This document shows, piece by piece, positions 21,061 through 33,658 of a stretch of DNA of 64,000 nucleotides. The position numbers were made by a program, and so were the translations under genes. Source of the stretch: Homarus americanus (Eukaryota > Arthropoda > Malacostraca > Decapoda > Nephropidae); NCBI RefSeq assembly GCF_018991925.1, contig NW_024737068.1, positions 10,344,563-10,408,562 of the forward strand, given 5' to 3'. Position 1 is the first letter of the stretch, and every line of letters starts with the position of its first letter. Below the pieces are notes generated by a model. It was not told the DNA's origin and did not search any database. It was given only the letters and a program-made list of their open reading frames with translations.

Positions 21061-24032
21061 TAAGGGTCGTGGGACCATAGTGAGGCATATAGTGTGGCCG
21101 TCCACCCAAGTGTCAAGTGAGGCATATGTCGCACCCAAGGCGGGACCACAGAGGCAGATGGTGGCGTCCACCAGGTCGGGGACCATAGAGGCATATGGTG
21201 TGGCACACCCAAGTGTCGGGACCATAGTGAGGCAGATGGTGTGGCAGTCCACCCAAGGGTCATGGGACCATAGTGAGGGCATATGGTGGCCGTCCACCCA
21301 AGTGTCGGGGACCACACAGGAGGCAGATGGTGTGGCCGTCCACCCAGGGGTCGTGGGACCATAGTGAGGCATATGGTGTGGCCGTACACCCAAGTGTCGG
21401 GACCACAGTGAGGCAGATGGTGTGCGTCCACCCAAGGTCGGGACCAAGGTGAGGCATATGGTGGCTACAACCAGGCCGTGGGACCACAGTGAGGCAGATG
21501 GTGGGCCACACACAAAACACCCAAGGTCGGGACCACAGGAGGCAGATGTGGCCGTCCACCCAGGCGGACCATAGTAAGCAGATGGTATGGCCGACACCCA
21601 AGTGCGACCACAGTGAGGCAGATGGTGTGTGGCCGTCCACCCAGGCGGGACCATAGTGAGGCATATGGTGTGGCTGTACACCAAGTGTCGGGACCACAGT
21701 GAGGCAGATGGTGTGGCCGTCCACCCAAGGGTCGGGACCATAGTGAGGCATATGGTGTGGCCGTACAACCCAGGGCCGTGGGACCACTGTGAGGCAGATG
21801 GTATGGACGTACACCCGCACCAACCCAAGGGTCGTGGGACCACGGTGAGGCAGATGGTGTGGCTGTACACCAATGGCCGTGGGACCACTGTGAGGCAGAT
21901 GGTGTGGACGTACACCCAAGAATCGTGGGACCAAGGTGAGGCAGATGGTGTGGCCGTACATCCAAGGGTCGTGGGACCACGGTGAGGCAGATGGTATGGC
22001 CGTACACCCCAGGGCTCGAACGCCAGTGAGGCAGATGGTGTGGCCGTACACCCAAGTGGTCGTGACCATAGTGAGGCACGGTGTGGCCGTACAACCGGTC
22101 GTGGGACCACAGTGAGGCAGATGGTGTGGCCGTCCACCCAAGGGTCGTGGGACCATAGTGTGAGGCAATGGTGTGGCCGTACACCCAAGTGTCGGACCAT
22201 GAAAAGAGTGGTGATGGTGGCCGTACACCCAAGGGTCGTGGGACCATAGTGAGTGATAGTGGCCGTACACCCAAGTGTCGTGGACCACAGTGAGGCAGAT
22301 GGTGTGGCCGTCCACCCCAAGGGTCGGAACTATGAGAGGCGCGGTGTGGCCGTACACCCGTGTCGTGGGACCACAGTGAGGCAGATGGTGTGGCCGTCCA
22401 CCCAAGGGTCGTGGGACCAAGTGGAGGCGAAGGTGTGGCCGTACACCCGGGTCGTGGGACCACGTGAGGGCAGATGGTGTGGCCGTACACCCAGGGTCGG
22501 GACCATAGTGAGGCATATGGTGTGGCCGTGCACCCAAGGCCGTGGACCACTGTGAGGCAGATGGTATGGACGCCCAAGGATCGTGGGACCACGGAGGCAG
22601 AGATGGTGGCCGTACAACAGGGTCGTGGGACCACGGTGAGGCAGAGATGTGGCTGTACACCAAGCTGGGACCACTGTGAGGCAGATGGTGGCCGTCCCAA
22701 GAATCGGACCAAGGTGAGGCAGATGGTGTGGCCGTACACCCAAGGGTCGTGGGACCACGGTGAGGAGATGTGCGGCCCAAGGGTCGTGGGACCAAGGTGA
22801 GGCAGATGGTTTGGCCATATCCAGGATAGTGGGTCCATGGTGAGGCATACGGTGGCTGTACATCCAAGGGTCGTGGGACCAAGGTGAGGCAGATGATGGC
22901 CGTACACCCAAGGGTCGTAACCACGGTGAGGCAGATGGTGGCTGCACCCAAGGGGTCGACCCAATGTGAGGCAGATGGTGTGGCCATGCCACCCAAGGAT
23001 AGTGGGACCAAGGTGAGGAATATGGTGTGGCCGTACACCCAAGGGTCGGGACCACTGTGAGGCAGATGGTTTGGCCTACATCCAGAGTGGGTCCAGGTGA
23101 GGCATAGGTGTGGCCTACATCCAAGGGTCGTGGACCAAGGTGAGAGATGATGTGGCCGTACACCCAGGGTCGTGGGACCACGGTGAGGCAGATGGTGTGG
23201 CCGTACACCCAAGGGTCGTGAGACCAAGGTGAGGCAGATGGCTTGGCCGTACACCGGCCGGTCGGGACCAAGGTGAGGAATATGGTGTGGCCGTACACCC
23301 AAGGGCCGTGGGACCACTGTAGGGCAGATGGTGTGGCCGTACCCACGGTCGTGGGACCAAGGTGAGGCAGATGGTGTGGCTGCACCCCAGGGCGGGACCA
23401 AGGTGAGGCAGATGGTGTGGCCGTACACCCGGCGTCGGAGACCAAGGTGAGGCAGATGGTTGGCCGTACACCCAAGGGTCGGGACCAAGGTGAGGAATAG
23501 GTGTGGCCGTACACCAAGGGCCGTGGGACCACTGTGAGGCAAGATGGTGTGGCTGTACACCGGGACCAAGGTGAGGCAGATGGTGGCCGTACACCCAAGG
23601 GTCGTGGGACCGGTGAGGCAGATGGTGTGGCTGCACACCCAAGGGGCGTGGGACCACTGTGAGGAGAGATGGTGTCAAGCCACCCAAGGGTCGAGGGACC
23701 ACGGTGAGGAATATGGTGTGGCCGTACACCCAAGGGTCGAGGGACCACGGTGAGGCAGATGGTGTGGCCGTACACCCGCGATCGGGACCAAGGTGAGGAA
23801 TATGGTGTGGCCGTACACCCAAGGGTCGAGGGACCACGGTGAGGCAGATGGTGTGGCCGCGACACCCAAGGGTCGTGGGACCACGGTGAAGCAAATGGTA
23901 TGGCCGTACACTCAAGGGCCGTGGGACCACTGTGAGGCAGATGGTGTGGACGTACACCCAAGGATCGTGGGACCAAGGTGAGGCAGATGGTGTGGACGTA
24001 CACCCAAGGGTCATGGGACCACGGCGAGGCAG
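21061..24032 (+). repeat. 46-bp minisatellite
   Basis: About 64 units of 46 bp (core GGGTCGTGGGACCACGGTGA, with GGCAGATGGTGTGGCCGTAC). It starts within a few bases of the end of the 39-bp array. The left units use GTCCACCC and ATAGTGAGG, the right units GTACACCC and ACGGTGAGG, so the array is graded. Long minus-strand frames (up to 792 codons) arise because three units make 138 bp, a multiple of three, and carry no domain. Confidence 0.92.
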
Positions 24033-24814
24033 GTCAACAAATCTGGTAAGAGAGTGGCGAGATGTCACGCCCCTCACCCGTGACGTGACTGGCTGGCAGC
24101 ATGACGCCTCGCATTATCCTTGCTCATTGGTTGGTTTTCGAGCTCTCCATGAAGCAGCCAATCAAAGCGAAGATTCTATTCTCCGAAAAAATTCTTCCTA
24201 GCTGTAGATAACCCTCAGATACCCAGGTCATGGGTGATGATACATAAAGTGGGCGGAAATAACTCGTGTTGTGGTAATGTGTCACTTTGAGAATATTGAT
24301 GGGATCATTAATGTCAAGTCGAGAAAATAGCAAGGACGGGTGTGAGTGAGGGGCCGCCTATGCCGCCCTACATCACCAGCAGCCCGCCTTCCTCACACAA
24401 ACCAGCCAATAAAGTTTTGTTAGCCCTTTCTTCAACGTTGACTTAGTTATTGAATACGTGATGCCTTTGGGTGGGCCTGCAAGAGGAGATTATCATGGAA
24501 ATTGATTTAAATGTTGATCAAGAAAGAACTTATTTAACTTCTAAGCAGGTAAATCAATAGTGAGAGATGGGCGGCGGAGAGTTTTACTCTATTTCTATAA
24601 CTTTATCGTACGTCACTTACGTTTGTGTTGCCAGTTAATCATATGCGATATGACTTAAAGAGAGATGTCGTTACTAATAAACAAGCCTACTATACATTAT
24701 ACATAGGGAGAAGTAAATTCTTTCAGAAGAGCGTAGTGTGTGTAGCAGGAGGTGGGCAGGAGCACCTGTGAGAACGAAGGATATCCCATATGTGGCAAAA
24801 ATGCGGATATTTCC
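24033..24814. other. Non-coding stretch with CCAAT and CRE-like sites
   Basis: No coding sequence is recognised. Around 24,080-24,165 there are GTGACGTGAC, ATTGGTTGG and AGCCAATCAAAG, a combination found in promoters, but no transcript start or exon can be tied to it. Confidence 0.35.
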
Positions 24815-25795
24815 AGACAAATTAAATTTTTAAAAGTGCACATAATTCAATTCTGCTACTTACAGCGGCTAGTTTAATGTGCACCTCATACTCATCCTTT
24901 GAGCGCTGGCGCAAAAGGATTACAGAGTAGGGTTTACAACAGGTCAGTATAACTCACCCCCGTGGTCAAGATATTATGGCATTGAATGTTACACGGTATT
25001 TCAAATACATTCTTTGTTTAGTTCTATACATAAAGGGTAACTTATTTGCAACTGCGTGAGTACAGGAGTGTGAGGTAATATGTCTGGCCGCACACTTTCT
25101 ATTCACATTTGCGTGAGAGGTATCAGCACATTGTGTGTTTGGTTCTTTATATGGAAGCTGATATAGCTACTAAGTGCAAAAAAGTGGATACAATCATAAT
25201 ATATAGCTATCTTGCCATTAGAGATAATTGTTGTGCCATTTCGCACAGTGTGCTTGGACCTGTCCCTAAAAGGTTCTATATTCACACAGTCAAGGGCATA
25301 GTGTTTGAGTATATGGCCATATATTTGGCCACACACTTTACATTTACTCCTGTTCACATCTGCTTGAGGGACATACTGCCAGAGGTACTTACTGTATATT
25401 CTAACCTTAGTCTGGCGGTTACAACATCTTGTAATCTAGTGATCTTGTTACTTGCTCCATATACATGTTTCACTTGATAAATCTCATCATGGTAAACAAT
25501 GGATTGACCAGTATCTGTTTATTCTTGTCTGCTTGCGTCAAATTCACCAATAAGCTCCTTCCTAATTACAACTTAAAGTTTTTGGGGAGCAAACCCAGAT
25601 AGTTTTCAACAGTGTCTTTGTTAGACGAGCCGAGTTTGGCGAGGGCATGATCTCTGTCATGTTCTCTGAGGCCTATGCGAGAGGGGATCCACAACAGTTT
25701 GATCTTGACACCCCTGTCTACAAGGTACGCATATTTGTGTCTGGCTTCAGAGACAAGCGCTTGGCAACTTGAATTAAGGGTTTCAAGCTAAAACA
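24815..25795 (-). pseudogene. Second, 5'-truncated copy of the same LINE (inverted)
   Basis: Read on the minus strand, 25,795 to 24,815 follows the + strand copy from the RNase H region to the 3' end. RNase H text (KYAYLVDRGVKIKLL, LREHDRDHALAKLGS) is followed by a better-preserved zinc-binding tail in the frame 25,357-25,103: CKVCGQIYGHILKHYALDC, then EPFRDRSKHTVRNG. 5' truncation is usual for LINE insertions. The copy is about 6.5 kb from its inverted partner, with the two minisatellites between. Confidence 0.7.
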
Positions 25796-26632
<837 letters not shown>

Positions 26633-26659
26633 TATTATATTTTTGACCCCAGATCCTGA

Positions 26660-26960
26660 TGTGGTCATTGACCTGTGACCTGGTGGGCCAATTCCTTAAA
26701 AAAAAAATGCCTTATGTTCCGGGGGGTCGGTGGTCCGATTCCTGGGCGTTCCCTGGTCACCCAGCTGTAAATGGGTACCTAAGCTTACAACTTGCGGAAG
26801 TGAATACTGTTGAATTACTCTCCATGCTGCCTCTTCCTGTACCGAAGATTAGTATAAAGTGTGCTGTATCCATACTGTCCCTAACGGGCCCGTCATGCTA
26901 CGGGACCCACTTTCACTACACTTCAAATTTCAGAAAATGTTGCCAACATGCAAAGCCACA
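26660..26960 (+). mobile_element. Probable tRNA-derived SINE
   Basis: A near-consensus box B (GGTCCGATTCC, 26,732-26,742) is followed by GGTCACCCAGCTGTAAATGG and GTACC, a body I associate with arthropod tRNA-type SINEs. It is a third sequence type, different from families A and B. The head with box A is poorly preserved. Confidence 0.45.
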
Positions 26961-28425
26961 CTCGTAAACCTGTTTAAAACTCTTGTTATCGCCTGTTGTC
27001 TTTAATGACTATTTTTAAAGCATCATAAATATATGGGATCATAAATGTGTTTGAAGTAAAATATGACAAATATACCTGTAGGTTGAATGGTCGGAGTGAC
27101 TCGACCCGAGAGAAGATGGAACCTGTAAGAGTTAACATAGACGAGAAGATTTAGTGGACCATCTTGAGGATTTTTTGTTAAATCATAGTAGGAACTTTTC
27201 ACCAAAGATCTTCTCTGCCAAGTAACATTACCAAGACCAAAGGAAACACCACAAACAGTAGGTCATAATTACTTCATAAGTTTAGACTCACCTCTTGTAG
27301 AGTAAAACATCAACCGTAATTTATAATTTGTGTGTTAATGGTTTTTCATTGCTGCCATCATTATGCGTTACGACTACCATTTCTTAACATAGATATTCCC
27401 TGAACACAATATTGTGCTAAAATAAATTAATGAGAAGATTCGTGGACAATGTCAAGAAAAACCACACTTATAAGAACATATTTATTACCAGTAGTTCTAA
27501 CCTCAACAATTCCTGCACGGAACATGCCTCTCACTGTACATCACGCTCTCTACATATAGCAAGGAAGAATGAGTTACACACTAAGGAACGACTCAAATAT
27601 TTTAAAAGTTATGAAGTGCAAATGGCTGGCTGAAATTGCAATCAAAATGTAGATGTAAAGAACATTTTGTAAGCATCGGCGTACGTTGTGCCTGTAATTA
27701 GTTTATTTTAAATTCAAATTCTAAAACCTTTGGCCCACCAGCCTTGGGGACCGCCCATTTTGGCGTCCGAGCACCACGACGGCGGCTAAGCAGGTGAAAT
27801 TGACGTAACTATGTGGAGAAATATTATTTTAGTGAGTTGAGTTCGCTAGTGCACTTTGCTATGTTAGACCTCAAGATATCACCCTAGGACGTGACAAGGC
27901 CAATATTAACACATCTATATCAGTATTGGCTCTTACTATCTTGAAGAAAACTGTAAATTTGAGAGAATGGGTACCTCTGCAGAAGAGCTCCTTACAGCCT
28001 GTGCCGTGCACGGCGTACCTGAGTTAGATTTAGGTGGTCATTCTTCCTGCCCTCACTGTTAAAAGTAGACATTACAGACTCTTTTCCTGCTTCAGCTTCT
28101 TCTTCGCATTTTGGTTTGTGTCTGTTACTTCGCAACATCTACTGTATGCCTTTTTTAGTCAGCAGTTTGCCAGAATGTTTCTTGTCTTAGTTATTTAGGA
28201 GGAGGGTGGGGGGTGGGGGGGTGTTGTTTTGCTAGTTAACGGGTTGTTTGGCTTGTAACCGGTTCCCTCATTTATTCGGCTATTTTCAGGCTTTTTGCTT
28301 TTTCCTATTTATGTGTTTTAGCCCCCCCCCCTTTTTTTTGTTTCTTGTGGGGTGCTTCACGCCAAGGGCGTCTCTTCGTTGTTTGTTTTTCCCCACATGA
28401 GTAGCCTTCTTTTTCCACCTTCTGT
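26961..28425. other. Non-coding stretch with a G-rich tract
   Basis: No gene is recognised. Features of note are a G-rich tract at 28,198-28,226 (runs of three, six and seven G with single-T spacers), and a C10 followed by T8 at 28,322-28,340. The last part may be the leader of the DIRS-like element that follows. Confidence 0.35.
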
Positions 28426-29224
28426 TTGTGTTTTCTCTCTTCCAGGCCCACGCAACGAGTCGTTACTCGGTTTCGTTGTCTGGCTCGGGTTTTGGTGGCA
28501 GAGAGAGACGTCTGTAGTCCCTTAATCTTCCCTGCTCCATTGTTTTATTTCTCCTGTTTGTTTTTTCGTCCCCAGTGCGCGGACGACAACCAATTCGACC
28601 TGAGTAACTATACCGTGTGCTCTGATGTGTGGTAGGGCTTCTCCGTGACGCCGACGGCGATGTGGACATCTCCCACATTTTCTGGCAACAGCTTAGGCAC
28701 CGCTGGGCGGCAGCCTCCAGTTCCGCCAGAAACGGGGCTCCCCCCTCTCCTGGAGGGACTAGGTTCTCTACCGAGGACCCCAGGCCGAACTCCCCTTCTT
28801 TGGCTTCCCAGTCGACCACCGGGAAGCCCAACTCTCCCCGCTCTGGGGCTTCGGGGTCTCCATAGCTTTCCCACTTGCCCTTCTGGGAGTCGAGTGCTCA
28901 CTCCGCCTGTCGCCACCGTAACAGCTCAGGGAGTCCCGCTAAGTCCTTCTACAACAGGCAGCACCGCTCCAGGACGCCTAAGACTGCAGCCAAGGGGAAG
29001 TGGGCTTCATAGGAGGAAGCGGCGATCCTCAAACCCAGTGACTTCGCCAGGGTCCTAGCTGGGTTGGCCCGGCAGCCCAGAGTGTCCTTGGAGAAGCGGT
29101 CCTCACCCCCTCCGGACCTCCACCTTCACCAGCCTTCGCCAGTTGGCTCGGATAAGACGGACCCTTCTCCCCTACCCACCTCCTATGCCTCCCTCCGCCT
29201 GGTCAAGCGACCTCCCACGGCACC

Positions 29225-29985
29225 GTCTAGGCCAGTTCCTAGCCACCCAGACGTCGAAGCCGGAGACGCTGGCCACCCCGGGTAGTGCAACCACACCCCC
29301 CAGCCCTGCCACTGAAGATGTTGGAGGCTTTGTCTTCCTGGTTCGGGGTGCAGCAGCTGCAGCATCAGCATGGCCAGGCCCCCTCCAACCCAACATCCTG
29401 TGGTAAGGAGATCCCGCCCTCTACCCCCCTCCCCGGACCCATTGTGTTCTAGGAGTCCGGTTCCAAGCCGAGGAGGGCTGGGTCCTCAAAGGGGCTGCCT
29501 GACTACTCTATCCCCTACAAGACACAGGCCTTCGTCAGGAGACGATCCCTCCCCCACGGGCCAGGAGACCCTCCACGGCGCCACCGAAATGGGTGGGGGG
29601 GCGGCCCCTCTAACTCCTCCATGGCTCCGTCTAGGTTGGCTCTAACCGGCCAGACGTCGCAGCTAGGAGAAGCTGGCAGTGCACCCGCACCCCCCAGCCC
29701 TACCTCTGGAGATGTTGGAGGCTCTGTCATCCTTGTTCGTGGCACAGCAGCTGCAAAAGCAGCAAGCCCAGGCCCCCTCCACCCAACATCCTGTGGTATC
29801 AAGACCCCGCCCTTGTTCTCCCTCCCCGGACTCTTCAGTGTTCTTGGAGTCGGGTTCCGAGCCAAGGAGGGCCGGGTCCTTACAGGGGCTGCCTGACTAC
29901 TCCGACTCGGACCAGGGGTTGGTCTCAGCTACATCTCCAGTCCTTACAAGTCCAAGGCCTTCGTCAGGAGAAGGGAACTTCCCCG
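29225..29985 (+). repeat. ~395-bp tandem duplication inside the gag-like region
   Basis: The segment around 29,230-29,560 recurs about 395 bp downstream with substitutions. Shared landmarks include CCACTGAAGATGTTGGAGGC (29,307) against CCTCTGGAGATGTTGGAGGC, AACATCCTGTGGTA, GGGGCTGCCTGACTACTC and GGCCTTCGTCAGGAGA. Confidence 0.7.
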
Positions 29986-31085
29986 CACCTACAGACGCTC
30001 CCCTCTCTTTTAAGGCACCTAATGACATCATCAGCCAGGGGGCATACAAGTGGGCTCGGGTCCCACGGGACTGGGTTATGCACTGGCACCAGGGGAGACT
30101 GTTCATTTTTCGAGTGTAAAGTGGAGAGAGGACCTAGTTCTCTCTCCCTGTTCCGATCTAGAGGTTTGACAACGGGCGGGCGACTTGGGTTCAGAGTACT
30201 TCGAGTTCCGACAGCTCCACCTGTCGAGAAGGGAGAAGGTCCGAGTCTGTCAGGAACGTTCCCGGTTGCGGCCCTGGACGCCTTCGTCTCTCTGGCCTCC
30301 TGTTCTGTTCTGTACATGGCAGGTCCATCCCGAGTAGCAACACTACAGGACGGTAGGAGGTGTGTCCGGGCGGCCGGCCAAGCCCTCTTTCCATGGGAAA
30401 AGGTGGGCCTGGACCTCCATTCGACCTGGACAGGACGGCACCTGGTTGAAGGCGCTGTCCGACAACCCTAACTCCCTCCACCCAGACTCGGCATCCTGCG
30501 TCTACGAGGCCTTTTCTACATCGCTTCCGGACTCGACTCGGCCTCAGCCACCAACCATCGCCCTCATCTGCATAAGGCGGTAGGGGCCCGGTTGAACCTC
30601 CGGCGGGAGGTCATCAGACACTGGGATGCGGAAGTGCGGCAAGGCCTGTTACGATTGGCACCCGTTGCCTTGTCCCTAATCCCAGAGGGGGCCCTGTGGG
30701 GATGCTTGGCCGCACAGCCGACCTTCATCACGGTTGCTTCCCCCCACCAGTCACCAGCTCAGGCCAGGCAACCTAAGCAGCAGTGACAACAACGCCAGAG
30801 ACAGCTTCCCAGGCACTCCAGCAACCAAGGACGCTCTCAGGCCTCACACCGCAACCCCCCGCCAGAACTTCCGTGAAGAACCCTTTCGAGCAAGCCAGGG
30901 GTAGGGTCCCCAGGAGCCTCGGCAACCTCGCCATGAAGGCGGTCACTCTAGGAGTGGGTACTCTGCAGGGCAGCAAAAGGTCAGCAACAGCGGTTCTCCC
31001 GCACATAACCACCCAGAGAGGGGCCTCCTTTCTGGTTGGAGCGTCTCCTGGCCCTCTGGCGGCTGGGCCTCGAGGGTCGTCAGTC

Positions 31086-32375
31086 GCCCACCACGACTGA
31101 TCTCGGCCTCGTCCAAGGAAGAAGACGGATCAAGCACCAGGGTAACATTGGCCACGGCGGAAGGCATGGGTTTCAGAATCAACCACCTGATGTCCTCCCT
31201 CTTACCATCACAACAACTGGTATGGCTGGAGATGGAGTGGGACATCTTCACGGCTTCTCTCCGCCTCTCCCCAGACAACACTCGCCAAATTCTCCGGCGC
31301 CGCTTTGTCGCCGTACTGTCGGCCAGTTTCACTCGCCTCCAGTGGGAAACCCTCCTAGGCTCCCTCAACTACGCGGCAGAGGTGATACCCCTGAGTCATC
31401 TACTTCTTTACCCGCCTGACCAGGGAGGTCAATTGCGGCCATCCTGGTCGAACCCAGGGATCTCTCACGTCCGCCCTTCTACGCACCTTGCTGTCTCGTA
31501 AAACCCCGCGCCGGTAGACACTCTGGGTCCCACCTGCGCCCACTCTCTTCGTAGCGCCGGATACCTTCCTACGTAGACTGGGGGTACCAGTCCTCCAGGG
31601 GTCTCCAGCAGTTTGGAGGCTGGACAGACTAGATGGAGGTCGGCTCACATCAACGTACGAGAGCTGTACGTGGAGTGGGGATTTTTGGAGGACAACCAGA
31701 CTACCCAGGACGAAGACATCTGCTTCGAAATGAACATCACAGCAGCAGTTTTCTGCCTTAACAGGCAGAGCACTTCACGATCAGCCCAGTTGCTGTCGCT
31801 CCCGGAGCAGATATTCAAGGAGCCACATCACCGGAGTATCTACCTGTCCGCTCGCCATGTCCCGGGAATCTAGAATGGCTGGGCCGACGCTAACTCCCGC
31901 TTCAATGGGACGTTAGTAGAGTGGTCACTACGCCGGAGTGTGTTTCAGTCACCGATAGAGCGGTGGGGTCGGCCGGAGGTAGACCTCTTTACCTCTCGAA
32001 CATCCGCTCAGCTCCCGGCTTACTTGAGTCGGTTGATGCAGAGACTCTCACTGGGGCCTAGACGCCTTCACGGAGGACTGGAACAGGTGGACCTACATCT
32101 ACGTGTTCCCGCCCCTTGCTCCAAAGGAAAGGTCCTCCTCCTGGCCCCCTACTGGCCGGCTCAATGATGGTTCTCAGAGCTACTTGGCTGGTGTCCGCAT
32201 CCACTGATGCTGGGGAACGCCTTCATCTTCGATCCCCTTGTTGCCAGGTTACAGAGATCACTTCACTTACACGCGTGGAGTTTCTCCATGCCTCCCTTAG
32301 CAGACTTTTTTTGCCTAGAGTGGTGGAGGGCATCTTGCCAGGACTAACGCCTGCAGTTTTAAACAACCTCTTCCG
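31086..32375 (+). pseudogene. DIRS-like RT tail and RNase H
   Basis: From 31,097 the frame reads LISASSKEEDGSSTRVTLA, then GFRINHLMSS, PSQQLVWLEMEWD and QWETLLGSLNYAAEVIP. This is the stretch that follows the catalytic YxDD box in DIRS-type RT; the box itself is degenerate (AHHD at 31,087-31,098, then a shift). RNase H follows across frame changes: HINVRELY, TAAVFCLNRQSTSRSAQLL, SARHVPGI, a WADANSR motif with its aspartate, then PEVDLFTSRTSAQLPAYLS and APYWPAQ. A TAG at 31,871 and several shifts disable it. RT would copy the element RNA and RNase H would remove it. Confidence 0.65.
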
Positions 32376-32464
32376 TTGAAGAGGGTCGTCGTGTTTCAAC
32401 CCAAGTTTAAAAAAAAACAAAAATGAATCCCGAAGGACACCACAGTACAGTACTTGACGTGGTG

Positions 32465-32538
32465 GTGTGGCGGTAAAATTAACTGATTCCAATAAAAATA
32501 ATTTATAATATTGGAATTAGTTAATTTTACGGCCACAC
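32465..32538. other. 30-bp stem, 14-nt loop inverted repeat
   Basis: 32,465-32,494 (starting GTGTGGCGGTAAAATTAACT) pairs with 32,509-32,538 with only two mismatches, leaving a 14-nt AT loop. It could be a small foldback element or a structured RNA. No poly-T stop or pol III box is nearby. Confidence 0.6.
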
Positions 32539-33220
32539 TACCTGTAAACGCCCAATGAGACACTGTGGGATAATGAGACCCTTGCACGTAGGACTCGATT
32601 GCTCTTTATTCGGTCAAAACCTGCAGAGCACAAATTACATATGTTACATATGAGATAATTAATTCATTCGTATGTTCCTTCACTATTAACAGCTACATAT
32701 GACATATTTGAGTAGAGTAGGGTGCTAAACCATATAAAAACTTATGTGTTTCGGATCTAATGTAGGACTTATTTGCTCACTGACTTGTTAGCTCACTAGA
32801 CGGCTAGTGACTATCTTCTGAACCCCACAGGGAGCAATTCAGCCCGAGGCGAGGGCCATTTGTTTCACATTTAACACCTCAGCAAAGTTGTCTAGGAAAA
32901 TGCTGCCAAGGTTCCTCACAAAAAAGAATTTCAATATGAACTTGTAATGATTTTCTATACGGTGTACCTGTAAAATAACATGTGAATTAAATCGATGTCA
33001 CCCATGTAAAATTTATCATTATCCTGGAAAACATTAAATGACACCTAATTTTTGGTATACACTAAAAGTTGACAAAAAGTCGTTCGCGATGCGGCAGGGT
33101 AAGTATGCATTAAATGGCATGAAATTTTGCACAGGTGTTTGTTACAGCCATACAAACGATGCCTGAAAAGTGCAGCCTGCAACTCAAATAAAAGTGTTTT
33201 TTCCCTGCCCCCTATTGTAC
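32539..33220. other. Non-coding stretch, nothing recognised
   Basis: Unremarkable sequence between the hairpin and the LTR element. No gene or repeat is identified. Confidence 0.4.
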
Positions 33221-33556
33221 TGTATATATAATTCCTGAGTGTATATCAACCGTAAGTCTCACTGTCTAGGAGTGAATGAGAAGGGGGACGGCGTTTATGT
33301 ATGATAAACGTTAGGTCACGTCCTTACGATATGAATTGAGGTGAGCTACTGAAGCTTAGGGGCATCGCAGTGCGTGCTTACAGAAATGCTGAGCTATGGG
33401 TCTCGCCCTCTTGGGTGAGTTGCCCGCTCACGTGTCCATCTCATGTCTTACTCATAGGCAGTGGAAAGTTACAGGGTGGTGAATCTGAATATAATATCAG
33501 ATGTATTGACCCATTTATATAATACGTTCTGTTGATGAGACAGGGGCCTATTACAT
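33221..33556 (-). repeat. 3' LTR
   Basis: 336 bp, identical to 41,667-42,002 except G/A and A/T differences near 33,346 and 33,418. Trimmed by one base, it reads TG...CA on the minus strand (TGTAATAGG ... TATATACA), as LTRs do. Confidence 0.85.
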
Positions 33557-33658
33557 CGCTCGGTCACCTACCAGCCGAGCTCGGTGAGGCCTAAATAACT
33601 CACAGAGTACAGTACATCCTAGACAACCCTAACCATGTTATAAACAGATATGTAGACA

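Larger units (their letters stand above)
28426..32390 (+). mobile_element. Decayed DIRS-like retrotransposon
   Basis: A GC-rich, proline-rich region (28,640-30,100, in several broken frames, gag-like in composition) is followed by an RT tail (31,086-31,440) and an RNase H domain (31,600-32,170), all on +. The RT and RNase H wording is typical of DIRS-type elements. These integrate with a tyrosine recombinase instead of a DDE integrase; no recombinase is visible here. Codon use is strikingly GC-rich against the AT-rich surroundings. The element stops at a T/A-rich boundary near 32,395. The superfamily call is by recognition and could be a related YR element. Confidence 0.6.

Noticed and set aside
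21004..24077. Minus-strand frames up to 792 codons rich in PHHLPH/GPTTLG
   Set aside because: They are translations of the 46-bp minisatellite. Overlapping alternatives exist in all three frames.
27430..27633. 67-codon + strand frame
   Set aside because: No recognisable motif; AT-rich chance frame.
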